DNA of 64,000 nucleotides from Leptospira montravelensis (GCF_004770045.1 NZ_RQFO01000004.1:372001-436000), one strand, 5' to 3'. Positions 28,813 through 38,832 are shown, numbered from the stretch's first letter. The notes: generated by a model from the sequence alone, not told the origin. A program made the numbers and translations.

Positions 28813-30402
28813 ATGTCTCCCGAACTGATTGAACGAGAAGTCCGCCGCCGAAAAACCTTTGCCATCATCGCTCACCCCGATGCGGGAAAAACCACCCTGA
28901 CAGAAAAGTTACTTCTTTACGGAGGTGCTATCCAACTTGCCGGTGCCGTTAAGGCCAAAAAAGAAGGAAAGTCTGCCACCTCCGACTGGATGGCGATGGA
29001 AAAAGAGAGGGGAATTTCTATCACTTCGGCAGCACTCCAGTTCGAATATAAAAACAGCATTTTAAATCTTTTAGATACTCCTGGTCACGAAGATTTTTCG
29101 GAGGACACTTACCGAACCCTGATGGCTGCAGATACGGCAGTTATGGTGTTAGATGCCGGTAAAGGGGTCGAACCCCAAACCATTAAACTTTTCCGCGTTT
29201 GTCGTGACCGTGGAATTCCTATCATTACTTTCATCAATAAAATGGATCGTCCGACTAAGGACCTTTATGCGCTTCTCGATGAAATTGAGAAGGTTCTTGG
29301 AATTAAAGCTGTGCCAGATGTTTGGCCACTCGGAACAGGATTCGATTTTAAAGGTGTTTATGATCTAAGAGACCAACAATTATTCCTTTTTGATCGTACT
29401 CCTGGGGGAAAACAAAAAGCGGTTTTTCGTATGGCGGGACCGAACGATCCGAGTTTGGATGAACAGTTCGATTCGGAAATTGTGACTGCGTTTCGGGAAC
29501 AAATCGATTTGGTGGAAAATGGAATCGGTAAAGTAGATAAAAATATGTTTCTATTAGGGAAAGAAACACCCGTTTACTTTGGTTCGGCGGTAAATAATTT
29601 TGGGATTGAACTTTTTTTAAATAAATTTTTAGAATTAGCGCCAGGACCTGATCATATCCCACTTCGCGATGGAAATTATTTAGATCCTATTAATGCTCCT
29701 TTTAGTGCCTTTGTATTTAAAGTCCAAGCTAATATGAACAAGGCACATCGAGATAGGATTGCCTTTTTACGAATTTGTTCTGGAGTGTTTGAACGCGGGT
29801 TAAACGTAAATCATAACCGTTTAGATAAACCCGTCAAACTTTCTTCCAGTTTCGCCTTTTTTGGCCAAGATAGAAATACCGTGGATCTTGCTTATCCTGG
29901 TGATATTATCGGACTTGTAAATCCAGGAACCTATAAAATTGGAGATGTTTTATCAACAGGAAATACACCACCGCTTCGTCCTCTACCTAGTTTTGCACCT
30001 GAACTTTTTGCCACTATTTCTTGTAAGGATACCTTACAATTAAAATCCTTTAAAAAAGGTTTAGACCAATTGGCGGAAGAAGGAATTTTACATCTTTTCA
30101 CCTCACGAACTATAGGTGGTGGTGTTCCTATCATTGGTGCTATGGGAAAACTCCAGTTCGAAGTATTCCAACGTAGACTCAAAGATGAATATGGTGCAGA
30201 CACTTCTATTCATATTTTACCTTATGGAATATCTAGGTGGGTTAAAAAGGAAGATAGGTCGAAAATCCCTTCAAATGCAAATTTGGTGGAGGATTTATTT
30301 GGCAATATGGCACTTCTTTTTGACACCGAATGGGATATGAATTATTTTCATAAAAACAATGAAGGAATTGAACTCTTAGACAATCCTCCGTTGGAAGATT
30401 GA
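28813..30402 (+). CDS. prfC: Peptide chain release factor 3
   Basis: GTPase that removes RF1 or RF2 from the ribosome after termination. The 529 residues have the G1 motif AHPDAGKTTLTEKLL, the RF3-type segment SGLW-like SATSDWMAMEKERGISITS, G3 DTPGHEDFSEDTYR, G4 NKMD and the RF3-specific domains II and III (FKVQANMNKAHRDRIAFLRI, GAMGKLQFEVFQRRLKDEYG). This set separates it from EF-G. It converges with the SpoIIE gene with 1 base between them. Confidence 0.96.
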   Translation: MSPELIEREVRRRKTFAIIAHPDAGKTTLTEKLLLYGGAIQLAGAVKAKKEGKSATSDWMAMEKERGISITSAALQFEYKNSILNLLDTPGHEDFSEDTYRTLMAADTAVMVLDAGKGVEPQTIKLFRVCRDRGIPIITFINKMDRPTKDLYALLDEIEKVLGIKAVPDVWPLGTGFDFKGVYDLRDQQLFLFDRTPGGKQKAVFRMAGPNDPSLDEQFDSEIVTAFREQIDLVENGIGKVDKNMFLLGKETPVYFGSAVNNFGIELFLNKFLELAPGPDHIPLRDGNYLDPINAPFSAFVFKVQANMNKAHRDRIAFLRICSGVFERGLNVNHNRLDKPVKLSSSFAFFGQDRNTVDLAYPGDIIGLVNPGTYKIGDVLSTGNTPPLRPLPSFAPELFATISCKDTLQLKSFKKGLDQLAEEGILHLFTSRTIGGGVPIIGAMGKLQFEVFQRRLKDEYGADTSIHILPYGISRWVKKEDRSKIPSNANLVEDLFGNMALLFDTEWDMNYFHKNNEGIELLDNPPLED

Positions 30403-30403
30403 A

Positions 30404-32317
30404 CTAAATTACTTCAATCCCAATCCAGGTGATATCATCTAGGAAAGGGATTCCTTCAGAATATGACCTAATTTTTAGCTCTAACTCTTGTTTGATGAGG
30501 GACATATGGTTTGATTTCATAGAGGAAAAAAAATCTAAAAGTTCTTTTTCCCAGAGTTTCTCATTTTTTGAGTTTTCGACATCTTTTAATCCATCTGTAA
30601 AAAGATAAAATCGGTCGCTTTTTTTCAATGGAAATTCCAAAACTTTAGGTTCTATGTTAGGAAGCATTCCAAACATAGGATTTAATTTTTCAGGACAATG
30701 GACCTGGTTTTCCGTATAATATAACATTCCCGGATGACCTGCATTCCCATACAATACTGTATTTCGATTAAAATCAAATAGTAGAAATAAGAAAGGGACA
30801 AACGCATAAGGATCTGGAAAATTAGTGGAAACGCCTTCATTCATTTTTTTAAGTATTTGTTTTGGATCAGATTCTGTTTTCACAATTTGATGAAAAAGCA
30901 CTCTTAAAACAGTCATCATCATCGCGGCTTTTACTCCATGCCCGATCACATCGCCAAGTGCAAAGATAGAACGGTTATTTCCCAAATCAATATAATCGTA
31001 ATAATCACCTCCGACTTGGATCAGTGGTTTATATAAAACTTCATAGTCTATATTAGGCAAAATGATGATTCGATTGGGTAGGTACTTCTTTTGTAAATCT
31101 TTGGCATATTCCATTTCCTTTTCGAATTCTAAACGTTTTTTGGTTACGTTTTGAATTAGAACAAGCGCACCACTAGCAAATCGGTATCTTTGCTCCAAAA
31201 ACCAAAGTTGGTAAGTAAACTCGAGTAAATAAATAGATCCATCCGCGGAATAAAACTCAGATTCCTCCTTTCTAAGTTTGGTTTGATCAAACTTTAAATT
31301 GGACTCATCTTGTAAAAACAAACTTACTTCTTTTTCAACCCATTCTTTAACAGATAATTGGTCTCGAAAAAGATTAGTGACTAATAGTTTGGTTTCGATT
31401 TCTAAGTTTTCTAAAAGAATTTTTCCTTTTGAGTCATATAGGATGGCTGCATGAGGAAATTCTTGTAAAAGTAGTTTTAATTTTTGTTTTGATTCAATTT
31501 CTCGTAAGGAGATGGCAATCGAAAATACAAAGGATAAAAATAGTAAAGAAATTAAAGTTCCAACATTCTTTTTTAATGATTGTTTGATAGGAACCAAAAC
31601 AAGATCTTTGGGGCTAACAATAAATAATTGAATGGGAAGTCCATACATCGGATAACTAGCTACAAAATAATCCATCTCCTCTTTTTTTGTTTCTCGAAGT
31701 GATGGTAGGTTGGAATGAGTTTGCAAAGAGGATTTTACATCTGATAACCAAAATTCTGATACTAAAAAATCATCCTCTATAAAACCAGAAATGCCGAAAT
31801 TTCCTTGGTCCCCGAGGAGAAAAAGTCCTTCGTTCGGATCACTATAGGGTGAATCGAGTAATGCATCTTCTAAAAAACCAGCTGAATGAATAGATAAATT
31901 TTTACCATCTAAGACTAATAAATATGATTTTTTTTCCGAACCCAAATTACATTGAATTAACGTAATTTCTAATAAATGAGAATAATCTGACGGTTTTGGA
32001 GCACAATGATTCATGATCTCCGGAAGTTCACTGAGTGGGACAATGCCAATGGTTTTCCTTTCGGTTATATCTTTGTTTATTTGTTCTCTAATTTGATTTT
32101 CTAAATCAATGGCAAGGAGTTGGATTCGGATGAGTTGGAATCTTTGATTCCAGTCCAAAGCTTCTTTATACTGCGAGTAGATCATCGAAGAGACGAGAAT
32201 AAAATATGGAATTATTAAAAAAGCGATGATAGAAAGGAATAATTTAAGAAATGATTTTGTTTTGATTACATAAAGAAAGTGATCAAATAAATCCCGAACT
32301 CTATTGCCAGAATACAC
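30404..32317 (-). CDS. Membrane SpoIIE-type phosphatase
   Basis: A protein of 637 residues: a first membrane helix (about 24-46), an extracytoplasmic sensor-like region (50-235), a second helix (about 243-262), a PAS-like middle part (280-400) and a C-terminal SpoIIE/PP2C phosphatase. The phosphatase motifs are complete: FALGDVIGHGVKAAMMM, NAGHPGMLYY, LFTDGLKDVEN and FLDDITWIGIEV. It should dephosphorylate a Ser/Thr-phosphoprotein, typically an anti-sigma antagonist. It is the third gene of a tight unit after LysM-FecR and an Ig-like protein, so envelope sensing feeding a phosphatase is a reasonable inference. Confidence 0.88.
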   Translation of the reverse strand: MYSGNRVRDLFDHFLYVIKTKSFLKLFLSIIAFLIIPYFILVSSMIYSQYKEALDWNQRFQLIRIQLLAIDLENQIREQINKDITERKTIGIVPLSELPEIMNHCAPKPSDYSHLLEITLIQCNLGSEKKSYLLVLDGKNLSIHSAGFLEDALLDSPYSDPNEGLFLLGDQGNFGISGFIEDDFLVSEFWLSDVKSSLQTHSNLPSLRETKKEEMDYFVASYPMYGLPIQLFIVSPKDLVLVPIKQSLKKNVGTLISLLFLSFVFSIAISLREIESKQKLKLLLQEFPHAAILYDSKGKILLENLEIETKLLVTNLFRDQLSVKEWVEKEVSLFLQDESNLKFDQTKLRKEESEFYSADGSIYLLEFTYQLWFLEQRYRFASGALVLIQNVTKKRLEFEKEMEYAKDLQKKYLPNRIIILPNIDYEVLYKPLIQVGGDYYDYIDLGNNRSIFALGDVIGHGVKAAMMMTVLRVLFHQIVKTESDPKQILKKMNEGVSTNFPDPYAFVPFLFLLFDFNRNTVLYGNAGHPGMLYYTENQVHCPEKLNPMFGMLPNIEPKVLEFPLKKSDRFYLFTDGLKDVENSKNEKLWEKELLDFFSSMKSNHMSLIKQELELKIRSYSEGIPFLDDITWIGIEVI

Positions 32318-32320
32318 TAG

Positions 32321-33265
32321 TTAGTTTTCCTTAGGAAAACGTTTGATTTGTATTTTTTTAGGAACTTCTTCGTTTCCTAATTTGTCTGTAGCTGATATTT
32401 CTAAATCCAAATCTTCCGAACAAGACTGAACTATGTTTTTCCAAGAATTTTTGTTATCCCAAAGATACCAATCGGATGGCGGATTTTTACCACAAATGGT
32501 ACGAAACCGAATTACATCGAGGCCCGAACCTGCATCTTGGGATTGGAGTTCTAAATTTGTATTCGGACCGACAAAAAAGGAACTTGATTTCCTGTAGAGA
32601 GGTAATTGCCAATGAAATTCCGTGTTAGGTGGAGTTAAATCAACACTAAAATCCCATACTTGTATTGAATCAGAAACTCCAAGTTCATTAGTTACTTGGT
32701 ATTCAAGTTTATAATCTCCATCCTTTGTAAAAGAAAGTTCTGGTTCTCTTGTGACAAACCAAGGTCCACCATTCAAACGATAACGAATGGTGGTTTTCAT
32801 TGGATGATTTAAGATCGGTTTTACTTGGATTTTATTTTCTGTTAAATAAAAATGATTGGTTCCTTCTTTGTTTAGAATGGGAACCAATACATCAGATGTG
32901 ACTTGTTTTCGGGCAATAATTTTGTTTGGTTCTTTAGGTTTTGATTTCCCAAAGGAGCTAACAGAGTAAAGATCCGTCCAGAATCCACGTACCTGGCGTT
33001 TGGCTACGGCTCGAATGCGAAAATATTCATATCCATTCGGAATAAATAGTTGGATTTTTCCTGGATTAGATAGAACACGAAATGGAATTTCTAAATCGAA
33101 GTTAGGTGCTTTCCATAATTCAATTTCATATTGAATGATATCGTCTCTCTCTGGCTCTAAAGTAAACTTGATGGTCTTTGATTCAGAAAAAATAGGAAAA
33201 AAGAATCCTACGTTTATAAGTAGGAATAAAAATACAAAGATCCGAAATCGAATTAAAAAATTCAT
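32321..33265 (-). CDS. Exported Ig/fibronectin-like protein
   Basis: A protein of 314 residues with a signal peptide (about 1-26). It appears to be three beta-sandwich repeats: residues 30-110 (ELWKAPNFDLEIPFRVL, YEYFRIRAVAKRQVRGFWTD), 125-205 (VKPILNHPMKTTIRYRLNGG, GDYKLEYQVTNELG) and 210-310 (PPNTEFHWQLPLYR, DLEISATDKLGNEEVPKKI). The last resembles bacterial Ig-like domains that close with a D-x-x-G-N motif. It overlaps the LysM-FecR gene by 4 bases and precedes the phosphatase by 3 bases. A structural or ligand-binding role in the periplasm is inferred. Confidence 0.65.
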   Translation of the reverse strand: MNFLIRFRIFVFLFLLINVGFFFPIFSESKTIKFTLEPERDDIIQYEIELWKAPNFDLEIPFRVLSNPGKIQLFIPNGYEYFRIRAVAKRQVRGFWTDLYSVSSFGKSKPKEPNKIIARKQVTSDVLVPILNKEGTNHFYLTENKIQVKPILNHPMKTTIRYRLNGGPWFVTREPELSFTKDGDYKLEYQVTNELGVSDSIQVWDFSVDLTPPNTEFHWQLPLYRKSSSFFVGPNTNLELQSQDAGSGLDVIRFRTICGKNPPSDWYLWDNKNSWKNIVQSCSEDLDLEISATDKLGNEEVPKKIQIKRFPKEN

Positions 33266-34158
33266 TCTTCTTTTGGTTCGGGTGGTTCAGGTAAACTGAA
33301 TGGTTTCAAAGGAGGTTTTCCTTTTTCTACAAAGGTGGCAAAGCCAGCTGGAACATTGACAGTAATATTTTGTGCCGTCACAGCCACAAGTCCTTCGTAA
33401 CAGCTGAGAGTGGTGTTACCAGAAGAATCCACTTCGGTGAGAAAATCCGTTCCCTTTACTTCGGATACTGCAGAATCAGTTTTTAAAAGAAACATCCGTT
33501 GGTTCGTGGATGGTTTTTTTTGTATGATGGAACGTATCCTTCCTTTTCTAAGATAAAGTTCGTCTGGTTCCGAATCCGATTTTCCTTTTTCCATAATCAC
33601 ATGACTATTCTCTGTAACCTCAAATCGAGATCCTGATAGTAAAAGGAATTGTGCTTCTGAATCTTTAAAGGTTCTTACTTCATCTTTGGCATATAGACCT
33701 TCACCAATTGTTGCTCCCGCCCAGTCGGCACTTTTTTGCGAAACTTTCAAAACTTCCGTTTTTCCTGAATACCTTTGTAGATCCGCTAGTGGTTTTTTTC
33801 CCAAACTTGCAGGGATCCATAATTTCATTCCAGGTATGATAAGATTCGGATTATCAATTTGATTGGATTTGAGTAGTTCCTTCCACTTCCTTGGATCATC
33901 TAAATAGGTTTTCGAAATGATACTGAGTGTTTGTCCTTTTTCTACAATGATAGTAATTCCATCACCTTCCGGTGGATGAATGACCTTTTTGGATTCAGCA
34001 GATAAGGAATTAGAAAATAATAGCTGTATGATTAATAGAAATAAAAGAAAGGAGGTATATGGAAATTTTCGAAACTTACATATAAAAAAGGCGGAAGTTT
34101 CCCTCCACCTTTTCCAATTAAAAACTAAATTGGTCTTTAGGGAATTATGAAGTTTCAT
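33262..34158 (-). CDS. LysM-FecR domain protein
   Basis: About 298 residues. A signal anchor (about 37-54, FLLFLLIIQLLFSNSLSA) is preceded by an unusually long basic leader, so the true start may be further downstream; TTG 34167 is also possible. A LysM domain follows (about 68-112: VEKGQTLSIISKTYLDDPRKWKELLKSN type pattern, then LIIPGMKLWIP), then a FecR domain (about 125-275) with DEVRTFKDSEAQFLLLSGSRFEV, LRKGRIRSIIQ and VKGTDFLTEVDSSGNTTL. LysM binds peptidoglycan, so the protein is probably anchored to the wall. No sigma factor or TonB receptor accompanies it; it heads a unit ending in a SpoIIE phosphatase. Confidence 0.8.
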   Translation of the reverse strand: MKLHNSLKTNLVFNWKRWRETSAFFICKFRKFPYTSFLLFLLIIQLLFSNSLSAESKKVIHPPEGDGITIIVEKGQTLSIISKTYLDDPRKWKELLKSNQIDNPNLIIPGMKLWIPASLGKKPLADLQRYSGKTEVLKVSQKSADWAGATIGEGLYAKDEVRTFKDSEAQFLLLSGSRFEVTENSHVIMEKGKSDSEPDELYLRKGRIRSIIQKKPSTNQRMFLLKTDSAVSEVKGTDFLTEVDSSGNTTLSCYEGLVAVTAQNITVNVPAGFATFVEKGKPPLKPFSLPEPPEPKEE

Positions 34159-34181
34159 TTTTCCCAAAGACCTAGATGTTG

Positions 34182-36284
34182 TTAGTCGATGTTCTCAGCT
34201 ACTAACTCTGCAATGTCTTTCACTTTTACAGAATCAATTTTTTCAGCAGCTTTCACACCATCTGTAATCATTGTGATACAGAATGGACAAGCAGTGGCAA
34301 TGGTAGTAGCACCTGTATCAAGAAGTTGTCCTGTACGTTTGCTATTGACACGCATACTTTCTGGATTGGATTCATCCACGTGTTCTTCCATCCAGTATTG
34401 CGCTCCACCGGCTCCACAACAAAGTCCTTTGGAGTGATGGTCTACTGCTTCCTCAATTTTCCCACCGGATACTTTTTTCACAACATCACGAGGGTTGTCG
34501 TAATTGTTGTTATAACGACCGATGTAACAAGAGTCGTGGTAAGTATATTTTCCAGTTTTAGCATCATCTGCCACTTTCACATCAATTTTACCGTCTTTTG
34601 ATAGTTGGTTGATATACTCGGAGTGGTGGATGACTTCGAAGTTACCACCAAATTGAGGGTATTCGTTTTTGATAGTATTGTAACAATGTGGACAAGCCGT
34701 TACAATTTTTTTAATACCGTATCCGTTGATGGTGTCTACGTTGGTTTGTGCTAATGTTTGGTAAAGATATTCGTTACCACCTCGGCGTGCCGAGTCTCCA
34801 GAACATCCTTCTTCGGTTCCTAGTATTCCAAAGTTCACATCCGCTTTTTGCATGATTTTAACAAAGTCACGAGAGATCTTTTTGTTTCTTTCATCAAAAG
34901 CACCTGCACAACCTACCCAATAGAGTACATCCACATTTTTGTCTTCTGCTTCTGAAAGGACTTTTACATTGAGTCCCTCAGCCCAGTCAGCTCTTGTATG
35001 AGCGCCAACACCCCAAGGATTGGAGTTATTTTCCATGTTTGTGAATGCTTTTTGAAGTTCTGGGCTCATTTTAGATTCGGCAAGAACTAAGTGACGGCGC
35101 ATTTCAATAATAGCATTTACTTGGTTATTTCCCACTGGGCAAGCTTCGACGCACGCATAACAAGTTGTACATCCCCAAAGTGCTTCTTCACTCAGGCCTT
35201 CGTGTGAGTTGATGACTCCCGTTTCTAATGCCGCAACTGCTTCCGCTGCTTCTTCTGGAGTTTTCCCAGCACGAGCTGCTGCTACTTCTGGCATTTTCTC
35301 TAACATTTGGTGTTTGAGTTCTACAATGATGGCTTTTGGATTTAGAACTTTTCCAGTTCTGTTGGCAGGACATTCTACCTGGCAACGGCCACATTCAATG
35401 CAAGACATACCGTCAAGTAAGTTTGGCCAAGGGAAATCTTCTACACGGTTTGATCCCCAAACTGCATTTTCATCATCTAAATTGAGTTTAGAAAGTTGGC
35501 CTTTAGGAGTGTCAGTTGCAAGGAAGTAGTTAAAAGGTGCAAAAATTAAGTGAGCATGTTTAGATGTAGGAACATACAACATAAACGAGAATACAGTGAT
35601 GATATGGCCCCACCACATGATTTGGAAAACGATATCGGCAGAAGAGTTTGCAACACCGATAGATTCCCAAACGGAACCGATGGCTCCATCAATAAGACCT
35701 GCATGAGTGAAGTAAGTAGCCGCAACGGTTTTAGCACCATTCCCAAGTAAGGTGGTAACCATAAGTGTGGCAATCATGCTGATCACGATCGCAGAGGCTG
35801 GAGAGTGAACATCAAGACCTTTGGCCTTTTTGATCCAACGTCTCCAAGCAAAGAATCCAAGACCGGTTAAAACCAGGATAGAAACATAGTTTACTGCTTG
35901 TTCATAAATATGGTTTGCCGCTTCTCCGAAAAGAAAATCTGGAAGAGCAAATTTGTAAGGATCGTCCATTACATAGCCAAATACACCAGCAACCATTTGG
36001 CTTGTGGTATGGATGGTATACACAAGAAATCCGTAGAATACAAATGCGTGCATGATACCGCGCACTGGTTCTCGGAAATTTTTCTTTTGTAGGACAACGT
36101 TTATTAAAAAACTTTTTAAACGAAATCCAATATTTAGGTTCTTTTTCGCATCTTCATTGAAGAAAGCAGGACGACCATTGAAGATGAGTCCGAGCCTGTA
36201 AAGGATGGCGCGTACAAAGACAATGTTTGCCACGACGAAAAATGCTGTGAATAATAGGTGAAAGAGTATTCTTCCGATATCCAT
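34182..36284 (-). CDS. Membrane Fe-S oxidoreductase, HdrD/EMO-like
   Basis: A protein of 700 residues. The N-terminal 250 residues hold about five membrane helices like the cytochrome b subunit NarI. Then come two [4Fe-4S] ferredoxin motifs, CIECGRCQVECP (about 294) and CTTCYACVEACP (about 368), and two CCG-type domains as in heterodisulfide reductase HdrD (second copy: HDSCYIGRY, GLCCGAGGAQYW, ACPFC; the first has GCSG in place of CCG). This build matches proteins proposed to pass electrons from electron-transfer flavoprotein to menaquinone during fatty acid oxidation. Leptospira live on long-chain fatty acids, which fits. The etf genes are not in the window. It diverges from mqnC. Confidence 0.8.
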   Translation of the reverse strand: MDIGRILFHLLFTAFFVVANIVFVRAILYRLGLIFNGRPAFFNEDAKKNLNIGFRLKSFLINVVLQKKNFREPVRGIMHAFVFYGFLVYTIHTTSQMVAGVFGYVMDDPYKFALPDFLFGEAANHIYEQAVNYVSILVLTGLGFFAWRRWIKKAKGLDVHSPASAIVISMIATLMVTTLLGNGAKTVAATYFTHAGLIDGAIGSVWESIGVANSSADIVFQIMWWGHIITVFSFMLYVPTSKHAHLIFAPFNYFLATDTPKGQLSKLNLDDENAVWGSNRVEDFPWPNLLDGMSCIECGRCQVECPANRTGKVLNPKAIIVELKHQMLEKMPEVAAARAGKTPEEAAEAVAALETGVINSHEGLSEEALWGCTTCYACVEACPVGNNQVNAIIEMRRHLVLAESKMSPELQKAFTNMENNSNPWGVGAHTRADWAEGLNVKVLSEAEDKNVDVLYWVGCAGAFDERNKKISRDFVKIMQKADVNFGILGTEEGCSGDSARRGGNEYLYQTLAQTNVDTINGYGIKKIVTACPHCYNTIKNEYPQFGGNFEVIHHSEYINQLSKDGKIDVKVADDAKTGKYTYHDSCYIGRYNNNYDNPRDVVKKVSGGKIEEAVDHHSKGLCCGAGGAQYWMEEHVDESNPESMRVNSKRTGQLLDTGATTIATACPFCITMITDGVKAAEKIDSVKVKDIAELVAENID

Positions 36285-36407
36285 TTATGTTTATGCCCTT
36301 AAGGTGTTTGGTATTTCCTAGGATTTGTATAGAAAAATGAATGTCCAGGAAAATTCGGTTTTTACAGGGATCTGTCAGCAGATTTCCTGTCCAAGTAGGT
36401 AGAGATC

Positions 36408-37517
36408 ATGAATTTAGCCTCTTTTTCCCTAAGCCCAAATGACCCTGCAGATGCCGTTCTTTTGAATGCCGTAGAAGGTAAACGTATCTCTCCTGCAGAG
36501 GCCCTCATCCTCTACAAAACAGGTGATTTCCTTAAAATCCAAATGGTGGCCAGGTTTCTCCGCGAAAAGGTCAGACCGCACACCCAAGCTAGTTATACCA
36601 TGTTTCGAGTGGTGAATTACACCAATTATTGTAATGTCGAATGCAGTTTTTGTTCCTTTATGGATGAAATTGGAAATGGAAAAGGGTACGTCCTCTCCAA
36701 AGAAGAGATCTTGCAAAAAATGGATTACGCTGTGGAAGAAGGAGCCGACCAAATGTTCCTTCAAGGTGGTGTGTATCCGAATCTCCCCTTTGATTATTAT
36801 TTAGATGTAATTCGCACTGTAAAAACAAAATACCCCAACATGCATATCCGAGCCTTTTCTCCTGTGGAAGTGATCAATTTAGAAACCATTACAGGAAAAC
36901 CTCTCCGTGAAGTATTATTAATCTTAAAAGAAGCAGGTCTTGATTCGGTTCCGGGTGCCGGTGCAGAAATTTTGACAGAAAGAATGCGTCAAATTATCTC
37001 ACCTAAAAAGGCTACCGTATCCGAATGGGTTAGGGCGATGGAAACCTGCCACGAAGTGGGACTTCTTGGATCTGCCAATGTTGTTTTTGGCTCAGAAGAA
37101 ACAGAAGAAGAAGTGATTGAACACTTACGAGTGGTTCGTGACCTGCAAGATCGTACAGGTGGATTTTTATCCTTTATTCCTTGGACCTTCCAACCACAAA
37201 CCAAACGGTTTAAAGTAAGGCCAGTTCCTACACATGAGTATTTGAAGGTTCTTGGAATCTGTCGTATCTTTTTAGATAATATCAAACATATTGAAACATC
37301 AGTTATGGTGCTTGGAAAAGGAGTCGGGCAACTGGCACTTTATTCCGGGGCTGATGATATCTCCTCGGTTGTCATTGAAGAAAATGTACTTCGTTCTTTT
37401 GGATTAAAAACAGAAAAGGAAGCCAGAAAGTTTTTGAAAGAAGGGGGATTTCAACCCATCCGAAGGAACTTACTTTATGAAGAAAATTACGATGGCAATC
37501 GAGTCGGTGCGGAATAA
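36408..37517 (+). CDS. mqnC: Dehypoxanthine futalosine cyclase
   Basis: Radical SAM enzyme of the futalosine route to menaquinone; it cyclises dehypoxanthine futalosine. The cluster motif is [11 protein letters not shown] (CxxxCxxC, about residues 75-82). MqnC-type blocks follow: [76 protein letters not shown] and a C-terminal [12 protein letters not shown]. MqnE has a different N-terminal part, so MqnC is preferred. No other mqn gene is adjacent. It is divergent from the menaquinone-linked Fe-S oxidoreductase across 123 bases, which may hold both promoters. Confidence 0.88.
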   Translation: MNLASFSLSPNDPADAVLLNAVEGKRISPAEALILYKTGDFLKIQMVARFLREKVRPHTQASYTMFRVVNYTNYCNVECSFCSFMDEIGNGKGYVLSKEEILQKMDYAVEEGADQMFLQGGVYPNLPFDYYLDVIRTVKTKYPNMHIRAFSPVEVINLETITGKPLREVLLILKEAGLDSVPGAGAEILTERMRQIISPKKATVSEWVRAMETCHEVGLLGSANVVFGSEETEEEVIEHLRVVRDLQDRTGGFLSFIPWTFQPQTKRFKVRPVPTHEYLKVLGICRIFLDNIKHIETSVMVLGKGVGQLALYSGADDISSVVIEENVLRSFGLKTEKEARKFLKEGGFQPIRRNLLYEENYDGNRVGAE

Positions 37518-37545
37518 AAAAAAAGACGGGCTTTCACCCATCTTT
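37515..37545 (-). terminator. Rho-independent terminator of the GGDEF unit
   Basis: Read on the minus strand, AAAGATGGG pairs with CCCGTCTTT around a 6-base loop (TGAAAG), with one G-A type mismatch, and the stem runs straight into a T run. It lies about 95 bases after the diguanylate cyclase stop. On the plus strand the T run is missing, so it should stop mainly minus-strand transcripts. Confidence 0.75.
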
Positions 37546-37638
37546 GGAAGTTTTACACCTTATCCGTTTTGGACATAAACTGAGAATCAGTCTCAATTTC
37601 AACAATAAGGACCTTATCCAAACTTGTCGATCTTTTTT

Positions 37639-38832
37639 TTAAGATTCGATGAGGGTGATTCGATTTCTTCCTTCATTTTTTGAGGTATAGAGCGCTGTAT
37701 CAATTTTATGGTAAAGTTCGTCAAAACTCGGATCATCTTCCGGTCGGAAAAGCGTGGCCCCAATCGAAACAGTTAAGGTAAGCGATTCCCCCGGTTGGTT
37801 GTGGATGGGAATTTGCAAACGTTCCAATTTTTCTCGAATCGACTCGGCAAGCACCTGTAATCCCTCTTTATCGATAGGAGAGACTAATAAACAAAACTCA
37901 TCCCCCCCAATTCGAGCAGCAATGTCTGTAATTCTTGTTCTGGATTTTACCGTTTTGGCAAAGGCTTGGATGGCAAGGTCACCTTGTTTGTGACCATACT
38001 TGTCATTGATTGCTTTGAGTCGGTCCAAATCTAAAATCACAAGTCCAATAATAAAACCTTCTCGGTTGGATCTTTTTTTATAGAGATCAAACTGCTCGAG
38101 CAGATGACGTCTGTTAAATAGTTCTGTCATCGAATCCACTCGCGAGAGGTCTTCGATTTTTTGGTTGATCCGAAGTAATTTTCCTACAGTGATACGTAAC
38201 CTTGCCTTTACTCTATATTCTTCAAATCTCCAGTAGTTGATAAGGAGGTTAGCCACAAATCCAAAGGCAAGTAAAAAGGATACAATGAGTACGTCTTGGT
38301 AAAAAACAAAACGATCAAAACCTTGGATACGCGAAAAGTTTAAATGTAAGGGAATGAATACTGCAATATAAAGAGTGGATAGAAGTAATATCCGAAACGG
38401 CTCGATCCAAAGAAGAATCGATGCACTGGCGATCACAATCGCAGAACCAAACAGGTAATATGCGTGGTTTGGTTTATCATACACCATCATCGGTATATAA
38501 AGTAAAATTAATCCAATGAGAACAAGGCTTGTGATTCCATAGATATGTTTTTGGTATAATTTGACTCTTTTTCTACCAAAGAGATACACAAAGAAACAAA
38601 TGGCAAGGGATGAGATTCGAAAAAAAGCAATCCAGAAACTAGCTTCCTTGGTTCGGACAAGGGAATCGACAAACAGAAGAGAGATGATGGAAGTAAAGGC
38701 CGTCATCACACTAAAAATCTGTAAAGAAGAGCCTATATCGGAAATATTGGTGGCGGTGAAACTAGGATGGTAGGTTCGTAAAAACATTTTACGAAAAACA
38801 AAGAAATATCTTTTAAATGTATGCCTACGCAT
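37639..38832 (-). CDS. Membrane diguanylate cyclase (GGDEF)
   Basis: Makes cyclic di-GMP. Residues about 35-215 contain six or so hydrophobic helices as an N-terminal sensor; residues 235-395 form the GGDEF domain. The active site is RIGGDEFCLL, the fold signature DSMTELFNRRHLLEQF and NDKYGHKQGDLAIQAF are intact, and an inhibitory I-site RITD lies five residues before GGDEF, so product feedback is expected. There is no EAL domain. It is the last gene of a minus-strand run (HAD, GerMN, GGDEF) that ends at the terminator downstream. The start could also be the internal ATG 15 codons in; neither has a strong ribosome site. Confidence 0.93.
   Translation of the reverse strand: MRRHTFKRYFFVFRKMFLRTYHPSFTATNISDIGSSLQIFSVMTAFTSIISLLFVDSLVRTKEASFWIAFFRISSLAICFFVYLFGRKRVKLYQKHIYGITSLVLIGLILLYIPMMVYDKPNHAYYLFGSAIVIASASILLWIEPFRILLLSTLYIAVFIPLHLNFSRIQGFDRFVFYQDVLIVSFLLAFGFVANLLINYWRFEEYRVKARLRITVGKLLRINQKIEDLSRVDSMTELFNRRHLLEQFDLYKKRSNREGFIIGLVILDLDRLKAINDKYGHKQGDLAIQAFAKTVKSRTRITDIAARIGGDEFCLLVSPIDKEGLQVLAESIREKLERLQIPIHNQPGESLTLTVSIGATLFRPEDDPSFDELYHKIDTALYTSKNEGRNRITLIES

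Noticed and set aside
28813..30402. Elongation factor G for the GTPase at 28.8 kb
   Set aside because: The length of 529 residues and the RF3-type SATSDWM and C-terminal motifs identify PrfC.
35209..35529. Plus-strand ORF of 106 codons within the Fe-S oxidoreductase gene
   Set aside because: It is antisense to conserved ferredoxin and HdrD-like motifs and has no recognisable protein features.
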